A stretch of 64,000 nt of DNA from Comamonas_C sp026954015. Lineage in GTDB: Bacteria > Pseudomonadota > Gammaproteobacteria > Burkholderiales > Burkholderiaceae_C. This document shows positions 27,324 through 36,421 of this stretch, one piece after another. Numbering within the stretch: position 1 is the first letter of the stretch; each line of letters starts with the position of its first letter. Position numbers and translations under genes: made by a program. The notes under the pieces are model-generated. The model saw only the letters and a list, made by a program, of their open reading frames with translations, was not told the origin of the DNA and did not search any database. The DNA is taken from NCBI GenBank assembly GCA_035063785.1, contig JAPSFS010000009.1, positions 120,644 through 184,643 of the forward strand, in the 5' to 3' direction.

Positions 27324-27377
27324 GGCGTAAACACGAAGAGCCGGATGCCCGGCCCCTCAAGCGTAGCGCGCGCAGGC

Positions 27378-27737
27378 CTACAGCGTCTGCGTCGGTTTGT
27401 CCGAGCCCAGCAGCGGGCCGAGGATTTCCTCGATCTTGGCCTTGAGTTCGCGCGACTTCTCGTCCTTGGGAAACTGCACGCCCACCCCCTGCGTGCGGTT
27501 GCCTGAAGCGCGCGCCGGTGTGACCCAGGCCACCTTGCCCGCGAGCGGATAACGCCGCGGCTCGTCGGGCAGCGAAAGCAGCACGTAGACGTCGTCACCC
27601 AGGCGGTAGTCGCGCGGCGTCGGGACAAAGATACCGCCCTCTTCGAACAACGGGATGTAGGCCGCGTGCAGCGCAGCCTTGTCCTTGAGGTTGAGCTGCA
27701 TCACGCTGGGGCGCGGTGCATTGGCGGAATGGCTCAT
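27378..27737 (-). CDS. pilZ: PilZ domain protein (type IV pilus assembly type)
   Basis: 119 residues, a single PilZ domain: LNLKDKAALHAAYIPLFEEG, then DDVYVLLSLPDEPRRYPLAG and GVGVQFPKDE. The N-terminal RxxxR c-di-GMP motif is missing, as in true PilZ proteins that act in pilus assembly without binding the nucleotide. The position between holB and tatD is the conserved one. Confidence 0.92.
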   Translation of the reverse strand: MSHSANAPRPSVMQLNLKDKAALHAAYIPLFEEGGIFVPTPRDYRLGDDVYVLLSLPDEPRRYPLAGKVAWVTPARASGNRTQGVGVQFPKDEKSRELKAKIEEILGPLLGSDKPTQTL

Positions 27738-27764
27738 GTCGGGTTGGGTGGCTGCAGGGCGGGC

Positions 27765-28760
27765 TCAGTCGCGTGAGTGTAGTGTCTCGCGCGCCTGCGC
27801 CACAAGCGCCTCGAGCATGAGGGGGGCGTTGTAGGGGTGCTCCGCGCCGCGCGCTTCCTGGCGCAGCTGGCCCGCCCAGCGCGTCAACGCGCCCAGCGCA
27901 CCGAGCTGCGGCAGATCGGCGCGTGCGAAATACCGCGGCTCGGCGCCGACGCGCAGCGCCAGCAGGTCGTGGCAGACCTGCTGCAGCACCGCAACGGCCT
28001 GTGCGGGCGTCATGTCCGCAAGCGCCGCCACCTCGCCGCGCGCCAGCGCCTGCGGCAGCCGCGCCCACGCCTGCGGGTCGCGCCCGGCGCGCGCCAGCGC
28101 AAGCGCGTCGTCCGGACGGCCTCCGGCGGCGCGCAGCCAGACCTGCGCGGCCTCCTGCGCCACGCCCTGCCGCGCCAGCCACGCAAGCGCCTCGGGCGCA
28201 GCGGGCCAGCGCAGTGTGTGGGCCAGGCACCGGCTGCGGATGGTGGGCAGCAACTGGTGCGCCGCCTCGCTCGCGAGCACGAAGCGCACGTCGCCGGGCG
28301 GCTCCTCCAGCGTCTTCAGGAGCGCGTTGGCCGTGACGGCGTTCATCTGCTCGGCCGGGAACACCAGCACCACCTTGCCGCGCCCACGCGCGCTGGTGCG
28401 CTGCGCAAACTCCACCGCGTCGCGCATCGCATCGACGCGGATCTCGCGGCTGGGCTTGCGTTTTTTCTCGTCGATCTCGTCCTGCGCCTTCTCGGCGAGC
28501 GGCCAGCCGAGCTGCCGCATCTGCACCTCGGGCATCAGCACGCGCAGGTCGGCGTGCGTGCGCACGGCTATGCCGTGGCAGCTCGCGCACTGCCCGCAGG
28601 CGCCGTGCGCGGTGGGCGCATCGCACAGCCAGGCGCGCGCAAGCTCCAGCGCCAGCGCGTACTGCCCCAGCCCCGAGGGGCCGTGCAGCAGCCAGGCGTG
28701 ACCACGCTGCGCAAGCATTGCGTCGCGCTGGCGCGCGATCCAGGGCGCGATGTCAGCCAC
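27765..28760 (-). CDS. holB: DNA polymerase III subunit delta'
   Basis: 331 residues. The start is GTG at 28760 (VADIAPWIARQRDAML), overlapping the tmk stop by 8 bases. Clamp-loader AAA fold: a degenerate P-loop HGPSGLGQYALAL, as usual in delta'; a four-Cys zinc module (C-x8-CGQCASC) near residue 57; KVVLVFPAEQMN; LLKTLEEPP; and the SRC motif in TIRSRCL. It is part of the clamp loader that loads the beta clamp. Confidence 0.93.
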   Translation of the reverse strand: MADIAPWIARQRDAMLAQRGHAWLLHGPSGLGQYALALELARAWLCDAPTAHGACGQCASCHGIAVRTHADLRVLMPEVQMRQLGWPLAEKAQDEIDEKKRKPSREIRVDAMRDAVEFAQRTSARGRGKVVLVFPAEQMNAVTANALLKTLEEPPGDVRFVLASEAAHQLLPTIRSRCLAHTLRWPAAPEALAWLARQGVAQEAAQVWLRAAGGRPDDALALARAGRDPQAWARLPQALARGEVAALADMTPAQAVAVLQQVCHDLLALRVGAEPRYFARADLPQLGALGALTRWAGQLRQEARGAEHPYNAPLMLEALVAQARETLHSRD

Positions 28761-29412
28761 CTGCCGCTCCAGCCAGCCAGCCACGCGCGCGCACCGCGGC
28801 GAGCATCTGCGCCGCCACCTGCTCGCGGCCGAGCGCCGCGTCGATGCGTGCGAAGCGCCGCGGCGCCTCGGCGGCACGCCCGGCGTAGCCGCGCGCCACG
28901 CGCTCGAAGAACGCCAGCGGCTGCTGCTCGAAACGGTCGGGCGCGCGTGCCTGCGCGAGCCGCTGCGCCGCCGCAGCCGGTGGCAGGTCGAACCAGAGCG
29001 TGAGATCGGGGGTGAGCATCAATTCAGGCTCTGGCGCGCACCCAGACTGCGCGAGCAGCTCCAGATACGATAGTGCAGCGCGATCGAACCCGCGCCCGGC
29101 GCCCTGGTAGGCAAAGGTGGCATCGGTGAAGCGGTCGCACAGCACGACCTGCCCCTGCGCGAGCGCCGGGGCGATCACCTGCACGATGTGGTCGCGCCGC
29201 GCGGCGAACGCGAGCAGCACCTCGGTGAGCGCATCCATGCGTTCGTGCAGGAGCAGCTCCCGCAGCCGCTCGGCCAGCGGCGTGCCGCCGGGCTCGCGCG
29301 TGAGCACCACCGTGCGCCCGGCGCCGCGCAGCGCATCGGCCAGCGCGGCGATGTGCGAGGACTTGCCCGCTCCGTCTATGCCCTCGAAGGTGATGAACAC
29401 GCCCGCCGTCAT
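28753..29412 (-). CDS. tmk: thymidylate kinase
   Basis: 219 residues: P-loop FEGIDGAGKSSH near residue 8-19, LTREPGGTPLAERLRELLL, DRFTDATFAYQGAGRG, and a lid region that carries few Arg residues, with LPPAAAAQRLAQARAPDRFE. It makes dTDP from dTMP. Its ATG overlaps the mltG stop (ATGA). Confidence 0.95.
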   Translation of the reverse strand: MTAGVFITFEGIDGAGKSSHIAALADALRGAGRTVVLTREPGGTPLAERLRELLLHERMDALTEVLLAFAARRDHIVQVIAPALAQGQVVLCDRFTDATFAYQGAGRGFDRAALSYLELLAQSGCAPEPELMLTPDLTLWFDLPPAAAAQRLAQARAPDRFEQQPLAFFERVARGYAGRAAEAPRRFARIDAALGREQVAAQMLAAVRARGWLAGAAGG

Positions 29413-30398
29413 CGCCCGCCCCGCTGGTAGCGGTCCACCGCGCGGTTGTGCTCGTCCAGCGTGGTGCTGAACTGGCTGCTGCCGTCGCCGCGCGCGACGA
29501 AGTACAGCGCCTTCGTGGGCTCGGGCTGCACCGCCGCGAGCAGCGACGCCCGGCCCGGCATGGCGATCGGCGTGGGCGGCAGACCGGCACGGGTGTAGGT
29601 GTTGTAGGGCGTGTCGGACTGCAGGTCGCGCTTGCGCAGGTTGCCGTCGAACTGCGCGCCCAGGCCGTAGATCACGCTCGGATCGGTCTGCAGCAGCATG
29701 CCCGCGCGCAGGCGGTTGATGAAGACCCCGGCGATCAGCGCGCGGTCCTGCGCACGGCCGGTTTCCTTTTCGACGAGGCTCGCGAGCGTGAGCGCCTCCT
29801 CAGCGGACTTGAGCGGCAGGCCGCTCGCGCGCGCCGCCCATGCGGCTTCCAGGCGGCGGTCCATCTGGCGCAGCGCGCGGCGCAGCACCGCCAGGTCGCT
29901 GCTGCCCTTGGCGTAGGCGTAGGTGTCCGGAAAGAAGCGCCCCTCGGGCGACACGCCGGGGCGCCCGAGCGCCGCCATGAGCGCCTCGTCGCTCATGCCG
30001 GCGGTGTCGGGCTTGAGCGCCTCGGCGCGCGCGAGCGCCGTGCGCACCTGGCGCATGTTCCAGCCCTCGATGAGCATCACGGTGCGCATCGTTGCATCGC
30101 CGCGTACGAGCTTTTGCAACAGCGTGACGGGCGTGGTGCCCGCGGGAATTTCGTAGTTGCCCGCCTTGATCTGCCGGTCTTCGCCCGAGAGGCGAAACCA
30201 CAGCCAGAGCAGGCGCGGCGGCACCGCCAGCCCCGCCTGCGCCGCCGCCTGCGCCACGCCGCGCGGCGTGGTGCCGGGCTCGATCTCCAGCTCGACCTGG
30301 CTTGCGCCGCCCAGCGCTATCGGCGCATGCAGCCACCACGCGCCCGCCGCCACCACGGCGGCGGCCAGCAGCAACGACACGAGAAGGAAACGGCGCAT
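29409..30398 (-). CDS. mltG: endolytic murein transglycosylase
   Basis: About 329 residues from ATG 30398 (MRRFLLVSLLLAAAVVAAG, one membrane anchor). An ATG at 30434 adds 12 residues and leaves only 12 bases to the divergent ygfZ, so the inner start is preferred. YceG domain: ASLVEKETGRAQDR with the catalytic Glu, LQTDPSVIYGLG, NTYTRAGLPPTPIAMPG. MltG cuts nascent glycan strands at the inner membrane. Confidence 0.92.
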   Translation of the reverse strand: MRRFLLVSLLLAAAVVAAGAWWLHAPIALGGASQVELEIEPGTTPRGVAQAAAQAGLAVPPRLLWLWFRLSGEDRQIKAGNYEIPAGTTPVTLLQKLVRGDATMRTVMLIEGWNMRQVRTALARAEALKPDTAGMSDEALMAALGRPGVSPEGRFFPDTYAYAKGSSDLAVLRRALRQMDRRLEAAWAARASGLPLKSAEEALTLASLVEKETGRAQDRALIAGVFINRLRAGMLLQTDPSVIYGLGAQFDGNLRKRDLQSDTPYNTYTRAGLPPTPIAMPGRASLLAAVQPEPTKALYFVARGDGSSQFSTTLDEHNRAVDRYQRGGR

Positions 30399-30446
30399 GG
30401 AGTGCGTCAGCCAGGCAAAAACGGAACGGATCATGATAATTCAGCC

Positions 30447-31364
30447 ATGCCCGAGCTCCCGCTTACCTGCGCCAGTGGCGCCACCGCCCTCTCGCACCTG
30501 GGCGTGATCCGCGCGCGCGGCGCGGACGCGGCCGATTTTCTGCATGGCCAGTTGACCCAGGACGTGCGCGGCCTGGCCACCGGTGCGGCCTGCTTCGCCG
30601 ACTACCTCTCGCCCAAGGGCCGCGTGCTCGCGAGCTGCGTCGTGCTGCGCCGCGCGCCCGACGAGCTGCTGCTGCTGTGCCATCACAGCGTGCTCGCCGC
30701 GGCGCTGCGGCGCCTGGCGCTCTTCGTGCTGCGCGCGCGCGTGACGCTGGAAGACGCCACGCCCGCGTACGCCATGGTCGGCCTGCTGGGCGCGGCAACG
30801 CGCGCCTGCGTGCCGGAAGGCGCGCCGCCCTGGAGCGCCCACGCGGCGGGCCCCGCCTGCGCGGTGGCGCTGCACCCGGCGGACGGCGTGGCGCGCGCGC
30901 TCTGGATAGCCCCCGCGGGCGAGCCCGCGCCCCAGGCCGACGCGGTCGACGTCGCCGCCTGGCTGCTCGCCGAGGTGCGCTGCGGCGTGGTGACGGTGAG
31001 CGCGCCCGTGGCCGACGCCTACGTGCCGCAGATGCTCAACCACGAATCGGTCGGCGCCGTGCATTTCCACAAGGGCTGCTATCCGGGGCAGGAGGTGGTG
31101 GCGCGCAGCCAGTTTCGCGGCAGCGTGAAGCGGCGCACCGCGCTCACGCGCTGCGCCGCCGCGCTGGCGGTGGGCGACGAGGTCTTCAGCGCGGGCGCCA
31201 GCATCGGCACCGTGGTGCAAAGCGCCGCCCTGCCCGATGGCGGCTGCAGCGCGCTCGTCGTGCTGCCGACCGCCGCCGCGCACGACGCGCTGCGCGCCCG
31301 CTCGCCCGAAGGCGCGCCGCTGCAGATCGAGGCGCTGCCGTACGCGCTGGTCAGCGACGTGTGA
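30447..31364 (+). CDS. ygfZ: folate-binding protein YgfZ
   Basis: 305 residues with the GcvT-like fold. GQLTQDVRGLATG lies near the start, and the family signature KGCYPGQEVVARSQFRG with its conserved Cys near residue 210. YgfZ binds tetrahydrofolate and supports assembly or repair of some Fe-S enzymes, including MiaB. Start ATG 30447, divergent from mltG, as in many betaproteobacteria. Confidence 0.93.
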   Translation: MPELPLTCASGATALSHLGVIRARGADAADFLHGQLTQDVRGLATGAACFADYLSPKGRVLASCVVLRRAPDELLLLCHHSVLAAALRRLALFVLRARVTLEDATPAYAMVGLLGAATRACVPEGAPPWSAHAAGPACAVALHPADGVARALWIAPAGEPAPQADAVDVAAWLLAEVRCGVVTVSAPVADAYVPQMLNHESVGAVHFHKGCYPGQEVVARSQFRGSVKRRTALTRCAAALAVGDEVFSAGASIGTVVQSAALPDGGCSALVVLPTAAAHDALRARSPEGAPLQIEALPYALVSDV

Positions 31365-31409
31365 CCCCTCGCCACGCGCGACGACATCCCCGCGACACGC
31401 CGGACCTGG

Positions 31410-31567
31410 TGTCCCGGGTTGGAAGTTCGCTGGAGAAATAAAGATGTCGAAATCGTTGTCAGGCAAGGCGCAAACCACAGCGATAGCCGTAGCTATCGCG
31501 CGGATTCGCAACGCCGCATGGCGGCGATGCCCGGCGTCTTTATGAAGCGAATTTCCAACTCGGGACA
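31410..31567. mobile_element. 158-bp palindromic MITE-like element, copy 1
   Basis: The ends form an inverted repeat: TGTCCCGGGTTGGAAGTTCG at 31410 and, on the other strand from 31567, TGTCCCGAGTTGGAAATTCG; both then read CT. CTGG directly flanks both sides (31406-31409 and 31568-31571), a likely target duplication. The centre has GCGATAGC-CGTA-GCTATCGC. No coding capacity. The core GCAAGGCGCAAA ... GCAACGCCGCA also occurs in the element at 53571. The rest of the space between ygfZ and the next gene shows nothing else. Confidence 0.7.
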
Positions 31568-31637
31568 CTGGAGTGTCGAAGCGGAGCCCGAGGCCCCGCG
31601 CGGTGCAAACGACGGCGCCTCCCCGTGGCACGGCCTC

Positions 31638-32270
31638 TCACGCGGCCCGGCGCGCGCGCTGGCTGGAGGCGAAGACGTTGTCCCTGGCCAGCGGCCGGCC
31701 GGCCTGCAGCGCCGCGATCCAGTCGGCGACGGTCGCGGCGGCGGCGAAGTTGCTGTGCAGCACCACGCTGAACACGCGGTGGATCTCCTCGGCGCTGGCG
31801 CGGCCCGCCGCGTTGGCATAGGGCAGCGCGCCGCTGGCGTCGGTCAGGAATTCCACCGCCAGGCCGCGGTGCGCCGCCTCGAAGGCGGTGGCCGCGTCGC
31901 AGTTGTGCGTCATGTAGCCCGCGACGGCCAGGGTGTCGATGCCGCGCCCCGCCAGCCAGTCGGCCAGACCGGTGCCGGCAAAGCAGCTGGCCATGCGTTT
32001 TTCGATGCGGTGCGCGGCCGGGCGGCGTGCGACCTCGGGGTGCAGTTGCCAGCGCTCGCCCGGCTTGTCGAACACCGGCGCACCGGCGGGCGCGGTGTGC
32101 TGCACGACCACCACCGGCACGCCGGCGGCCTGCGCCGCGTCCATCGCGCGGGTGATGCGGGGCAGCGTCTCGGCCACCGGCGGGTATTCGATGGGCAGCT
32201 GGCCGCCCGCAAAGTATTCGTTTTGCACGTCGATCACGAGCAGGGCGCGGCGCGGGGCGTTGTCGGGCAT
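31638..32270 (-). CDS. isochorismatase-family cysteine hydrolase
   Basis: 210 residues; ATG 32270 is preceded by GGAGG. The catalytic triad is visible: Asp in ALLVIDVQNEYF, Lys in RIEKRMASCF, Cys in VAGYMTHNCDAATAFEA. Members hydrolyse amides, N-carbamoyl compounds or isochorismate. It is divergent from a GlxA-type AraC regulator, a common pairing in Burkholderiales that suggests substrate-induced expression. The substrate is unknown. It is distinct from the partial family member at position 1. Confidence 0.88.
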   Translation of the reverse strand: MPDNAPRRALLVIDVQNEYFAGGQLPIEYPPVAETLPRITRAMDAAQAAGVPVVVVQHTAPAGAPVFDKPGERWQLHPEVARRPAAHRIEKRMASCFAGTGLADWLAGRGIDTLAVAGYMTHNCDAATAFEAAHRGLAVEFLTDASGALPYANAAGRASAEEIHRVFSVVLHSNFAAAATVADWIAALQAGRPLARDNVFASSQRARRAA

Positions 32271-32379
32271 GAGGATTTCCTCCAGTCGAGGTTGAAAGGG
32301 AACAACGGCGTGATTGTGGGTGCCGGCCATGGCCGGAGAAAGTGGCCAAATTGCCATTCATCGATAGAATCCGGCCATC

Positions 32380-33369
32380 ATGGCCACCCCCTCTGCAGGC
32401 CCTGCCCCGATCCGCGTGGCCGTCATCGCCTTCGACGGCATCAGCCCGTTTCACCTGTCCGTGCCCTGCCTGGTGTTCGGCGAGGAATACACGCCCGAGG
32501 GCGCGCCGCGCTACCGCGTGCAGGTGTGCAGCGCCACGCCCGGCGTGCTGCGCACCTCGGCCGGATTCGGCCTGGCGGTGGCGCACGGCCTGGGGGCGCT
32601 GCGGCGCGCCGACATCGTGGTGGTCCCCTCCTGGCGCTCCGACCTGGCGCCTGCGCCTGCGGCGCTGCTGTCCGCGCTGCGGGCCGCCCGGCGGCGCGGC
32701 GCACGCATCGTCGGGCTGTGCCTGGGCGCCTTCGTGCTGGCCGAGGCCGGACTGCTGGACGGGCGCCGCGCCAGCACCCACTGGGCGCTGGCGCACGCCT
32801 TCGCACGCCGCTACCCACAGGTGCGGCTGCAGCCCGAGGTGCTGTACGTGGAAGACGGGGCGGTGCTCACCTCGGCCGGCACCGCCGCCGCCATCGACTG
32901 CTGCCTGCACCTGCTGCGCCAGCAGCACGGCGCCGAGGCGGCCAACCGCGCGGCGCGGCGCATGGTGGTGGCGCCGCACCGCCAGGGCGGGCAGGCGCAG
33001 TACATCGAGCAGCCGGTGGCGCCCGCGCCGCAGGGCGACCGGCTCGCGCCGCTGATAGCCTGGCTGGGCCGCCACGCGCACCAGCCGCACACGCTGGCCG
33101 AACTGGCCGAGCGCGCGCGCATGAGCCCGCGCACCCTCACGCGGCGCTTTCGCCAGGCCACGGGCACCACCGTCGTGCGCTGGCTGCAAGGCCAGCGGCT
33201 GGCGCTGGCGCAGCGCCTGCTGGAAGGCAGCAGCCGCAGTATCGAAGCCGTGGCGCAGGACGCAGGCTACGGCTCGGCAGTGGCGCTGCGCCAGCATTTC
33301 GCCAGCGCGCTGGGCGTCTCGCCACAAGCCTGGCGGCGGCAATTCCGCGGGCCGGTGCGGGCAGACTGA
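32380..33369 (+). CDS. GlxA/FtrA-type AraC family regulator (DJ-1/PfpI domain plus helix-turn-helix)
   Basis: 329 residues. Residues about 10-190 are a class I glutamine-amidotransferase-like (DJ-1/PfpI) sensor domain with VGLCLGAFVLAEAGLLDG. Residues about 225-320 are the AraC DNA-binding domain (LAELAERARMSPRTLTRRFR, then SIEAVAQDAGYGSAVALRQH). It probably controls the divergent hydrolase gene; the 109-base gap holds both promoters. The ligand is unknown. Confidence 0.9.
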   Translation: MATPSAGPAPIRVAVIAFDGISPFHLSVPCLVFGEEYTPEGAPRYRVQVCSATPGVLRTSAGFGLAVAHGLGALRRADIVVVPSWRSDLAPAPAALLSALRAARRRGARIVGLCLGAFVLAEAGLLDGRRASTHWALAHAFARRYPQVRLQPEVLYVEDGAVLTSAGTAAAIDCCLHLLRQQHGAEAANRAARRMVVAPHRQGGQAQYIEQPVAPAPQGDRLAPLIAWLGRHAHQPHTLAELAERARMSPRTLTRRFRQATGTTVVRWLQGQRLALAQRLLEGSSRSIEAVAQDAGYGSAVALRQHFASALGVSPQAWRRQFRGPVRAD

Positions 33370-33396
33370 CCGGCAACGTACAGTCTACCGTTCAAC

Positions 33397-33476
33397 TACT
33401 ATTTTTATAGCCATTTTCAATGCATCAAAAGTGGCTTCAGCGCTTGTCCATCAAGCGCTGGCAGCTCCTGGGATCG
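33397..33476. repeat. dispersed Comamonadaceae-type palindrome, copy 1
   Basis: The palindrome AGCGCTTGTCCATCAAGCGCT (33439-33459) is preceded by TATTTTTATAGCCATTTT and followed by GGCAGCTCC. It lies between two convergent genes, so it may serve as a transcription end. It matches the copies near 38121, 45928, 49583 and 57734. Confidence 0.75.
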
Positions 33477-33495
33477 ATGCAGTTTTCATGAAACT

Positions 33496-34371
33496 TCAGG
33501 GCGTCCCGTCCAGGCGCTGGCGCATCCCGATGTGCGCGATGCCCGCTTCCTCGAACACCGCGCCCTCGGGCACGAAGCCCGCGCGGCGGTAGAAGCCCTC
33601 GGCGTGGCACTGCGCGTGCAGCAGCACGCTGGTATCGCCCCGCTCGCGCGCGGCCTGCACCAGCGCGTCCAGCAGCAGGCGGCCCCAGCGCTGGCCGCGC
33701 AGCGCGCGCGCCACCGCCATGCGGCCGATGCGGCCCTCGCCGTGCTCGGCCGCCAGCAGCCGCCCGGTGGCGATGGCCACGCCCAGGCGGTTGACGGCCA
33801 CGGCGTGCAGCGCCGCCGCGTCGTCGTCGTCCAGCTCCAGCGCCGGTGGCACGCCCTGCTCCTGCACGAACACGGTGGTGCGCAGCGGCGCGGCAAGCGG
33901 CTCCAGCGCGGCCCAGTCACCGGTGCGCACTTCGACCATTTCGCCACCCGCCTCGAAGCGCTCGATCACCGCGCGCAGCGCGGGCGGCACGGCGCGCCTG
34001 GTCTGCGTGGCCGGGTCGGCGAAGACGTAGACGAGCTCGACCGAAACCAGCCGCTCGCCCGCGCGGAAGATGCCGCAGTCGAACACCATGGAGCTCGTGC
34101 CGATGCGCGCGCAGCGCATGCCAATGTCGAGCACGTCATCGAGCCGCGCCGAGGCGTGGTACTCGACGCTCGCCTTCTTGAGAAACACATCGCCGCCGAG
34201 CGCGTGCATCGTCTCTTCGTAGGGCAGCGCGAGCGCGCGCCAGTACTCGGTGACGGCGCAGTCGGCATAGGTGAGATAGTGCGCGTTGAAGACGATCTTC
34301 TGCGCGTCGATCTCGGCCCAGCGCACGCGCAGGCGCAGGTGGCAGCGGTAGTCGTCGCTCGGTGCATGCAT
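33496..34371 (-). CDS. fusion of hotdog acyl-CoA thioesterase and GNAT acetyltransferase
   Basis: 291 residues from ATG 34371. Residues about 8-135 are a YbgC/FadM-type hotdog thioesterase (RVRWAEIDAQKIVFNAHYLT with the conserved Asp, then VEYHASARLDDVLDIGMRC). Residues about 145-290 are a GNAT domain (VFVQEQGVPPALELDDDD, then GRIGRMAVARALRGQRWGRL as the acetyl-CoA loop, and FYRRAGFVPEG). The second half resembles ElaA/YjcF-type acyltransferases. The gene starts 4 bases after the esterase stop. The function of the fusion is not known; it may free an acyl group and use CoA chemistry on one substrate. Confidence 0.82.
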   Translation of the reverse strand: MHAPSDDYRCHLRLRVRWAEIDAQKIVFNAHYLTYADCAVTEYWRALALPYEETMHALGGDVFLKKASVEYHASARLDDVLDIGMRCARIGTSSMVFDCGIFRAGERLVSVELVYVFADPATQTRRAVPPALRAVIERFEAGGEMVEVRTGDWAALEPLAAPLRTTVFVQEQGVPPALELDDDDAAALHAVAVNRLGVAIATGRLLAAEHGEGRIGRMAVARALRGQRWGRLLLDALVQAARERGDTSVLLHAQCHAEGFYRRAGFVPEGAVFEEAGIAHIGMRQRLDGTP

Positions 34372-34375
34372 GGGT

Positions 34376-35341
34376 TCACTCCGGTCCAAAGGCGGCGCGC
34401 AGGGCGTGCGCGGCATCGCGGTGCGCCTGGCGCGCCTCGGGCAGCGCGCGGCCCATCTTGATGAATTCGTGCGTCACGCCGCGGTAGATTTCCAGATCGA
34501 CCGCCACGCCCGCCATGCGCAGGCGGTCGGCCCAGGCGATGCCTTCGTCCACCAGCGGATCGAGCTCGGCGAGGCCGATCCACGCGGGCGCGACGCCGTC
34601 CACGTCGGGCGCGAGCAGCGGGGCGAAGCGCCAGTCCTCGCGCTCGGCCTCGGCGATGTAGTTGCCGAAGAACCAGTCGATCGCCGCCTGGTCCAGGATG
34701 GGGCCGCGCTCGAAGCGCGCGTGCGAGGGCGTGTCCTGGTGCGCCGTGGTGCCGGGGTAGAAGAGCAGCTGCAGGGCGAGCTTCAGCCCTGCGTCGCGCG
34801 CCATCACGGCGCCGGCCGCGGCGAGCGTGCCGCCCGCGCTGTCGCCGCCGATGGCGATGCGCGAGGCGTCGAGCCCCAGCGCGCCCGCCTGCCGGGCCAG
34901 CCACGCAAGCGCGTCCCACGTGTCGTTACTTGCGACCGGAAAGCGGTGCTCGGGCGCGAGGCGGTAGCCCAGCGAGAGCACCGCCGCGCCGCTCAGGTGC
35001 GCGAGCTGGCGGCACAGCACGTCGTGCGTGGCGATGCTGCCGATGGTGAAGCCCCCGCCATGCAAATACAGCAGCACGGGCTGGGCTTGTCGCCCGCCGT
35101 GCGCGTACAGGCGCGCGGGCAGCCGGGCGCCGTCGCGCGCGGGAATGTGCAGGTCCTCGACGCGCGCCAGTGCTGCCGGTGCAATCTCCAGCACCCCCGC
35201 GCCCGCCTCGTAGGCGGCCCGCGCCGCGGCGGGCGTCAGCGTATGCAGCGGCGGCCGCGCGGCGCGGGCCATGCCCGCCAGCACCGCGCGCATCGACGGC
35301 GTCAGCGGCAGATCAGGGAACAACGGGCCCGAGACCATCAT
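34376..35341 (-). CDS. alpha/beta hydrolase, hormone-sensitive-lipase family
   Basis: 321 residues. HGGGFTIGS oxyanion loop near residue 95, nucleophile GDSAGG near 167, Asp region GLAELDPLVDEG, His in RGVTHEFIKMG: the full HSL-family set. No signal peptide, so cytoplasmic. It likely cleaves short-chain esters. Its ATG overlaps the mechanosensitive channel stop (ATGA). Confidence 0.9.
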   Translation of the reverse strand: MMVSGPLFPDLPLTPSMRAVLAGMARAARPPLHTLTPAAARAAYEAGAGVLEIAPAALARVEDLHIPARDGARLPARLYAHGGRQAQPVLLYLHGGGFTIGSIATHDVLCRQLAHLSGAAVLSLGYRLAPEHRFPVASNDTWDALAWLARQAGALGLDASRIAIGGDSAGGTLAAAGAVMARDAGLKLALQLLFYPGTTAHQDTPSHARFERGPILDQAAIDWFFGNYIAEAEREDWRFAPLLAPDVDGVAPAWIGLAELDPLVDEGIAWADRLRMAGVAVDLEIYRGVTHEFIKMGRALPEARQAHRDAAHALRAAFGPE

Positions 35342-36387
35342 GCCGCGGCTTCACGCAGCACATGTGTGTGGGTGATCAGGCTCATCTGCAGGCGTTCGAT
35401 CAGCGCAAGGATTGCAAGCGTCACGTGCTGCTGCACGTCGCGGTGCGCTGCGAACTGCGGGCTGAGCACGTAGTAGACAAACTCGTAGTCGAGCGAGGTA
35501 TCGCCGAAGCCGATCAGGTGCCCGCGGTCAAAGCGCACGCCCTCGGTGGCGGCGATCAGATCGCGTACCTCGCGCACCAGCCGTTCGGCCTGCTCGCGCG
35601 GCGTGTCGATGGCGATGCCGAACTGGTAGACCACGCGCCGTTCCTGCATGCGGCTGTAGTTGTGCACGCGCTTGCCCAGAATCTGCGCGTTGGAGATCGC
35701 GATCTCCTCGCCCGAAACCGAGCGCAGGCGCGTGCTCTTGATGCCGACGTGGCTCACGGTGCCCGAGACGCCGTCGAACTCAATGGTTTCGCCCACCTCG
35801 AACGGCTTGTCCAGCCCGATGCTGATCGACGCCAGCAGGTCGCCCAGCACGCTCTGCGCCGCTAGCGCCACCGCCACGCCGCCGATGCCCAGGCTCGCGA
35901 GGAAGGCGTTGACGTTGACCCCGGCGTTGGAGAGCACCGCCAGCAGCAGCACCACCCAGACGATGAGCTGCACGCTCCACTTGACGATGCCCAGCATCAC
36001 CGGATTGCGGGGCCCGCCCTGGCGCTCGGCCAGGTGCTCCAGCGTCGAGACGAACAGGCGCGAGAGCCACAGCGCCAGCTGCAGCCCCACGAGCACGTAG
36101 ATCACGCGCGACAGCCCCGTCTGCACCCCGTCGGGCAGTTGCAGCGACCGCGCCGCGACTGCCAGCGCCAGCGGCAGCAGCACCCAGCCGCGCGTGGCGC
36201 GCACCACGGCGGCGGCGATGCGCACCGGGCTTTCGGGGTGCTCCTGCGCGCGGCGCGCGAGCCGCCGCCCGAGCACGAGCGCCACGCCGTGCACCAGCGC
36301 GTACGCGGCCAGTGCGGCAGCGGCGGCGACGGCCCAGGCGAGTGCCGTCTCGCCCAGCCAGTGCGATTCAAACCACCAGCGCGGCAT
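35338..36387 (-). CDS. small-conductance mechanosensitive channel, MscS family
   Basis: 349 residues: four hydrophobic helices before residue 165, the pore helix region ASLGIGGVAVALAAQSVLGD, then the beta domain GLDKPFEVGETIEFDG and GIKSTRLRSVSGEEIAISN, and a C-terminal cytoplasmic vestibule domain. It relieves turgor on osmotic downshift. First gene of a three-gene run with the esterase and the thioesterase fusion. Confidence 0.9.
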   Translation of the reverse strand: MPRWWFESHWLGETALAWAVAAAAALAAYALVHGVALVLGRRLARRAQEHPESPVRIAAAVVRATRGWVLLPLALAVAARSLQLPDGVQTGLSRVIYVLVGLQLALWLSRLFVSTLEHLAERQGGPRNPVMLGIVKWSVQLIVWVVLLLAVLSNAGVNVNAFLASLGIGGVAVALAAQSVLGDLLASISIGLDKPFEVGETIEFDGVSGTVSHVGIKSTRLRSVSGEEIAISNAQILGKRVHNYSRMQERRVVYQFGIAIDTPREQAERLVREVRDLIAATEGVRFDRGHLIGFGDTSLDYEFVYYVLSPQFAAHRDVQQHVTLAILALIERLQMSLITHTHVLREAAA

Positions 36388-36421
36388 GGTCAGATCACAC
36401 CTGCGAACCAGCGCGCGGCCG

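Noticed and set aside
29448..30446. Extended N-terminus for YgfZ starting inside mltG
   Set aside because: The true start at 30447 matches the family; the extra 333 residues are antisense to mltG.
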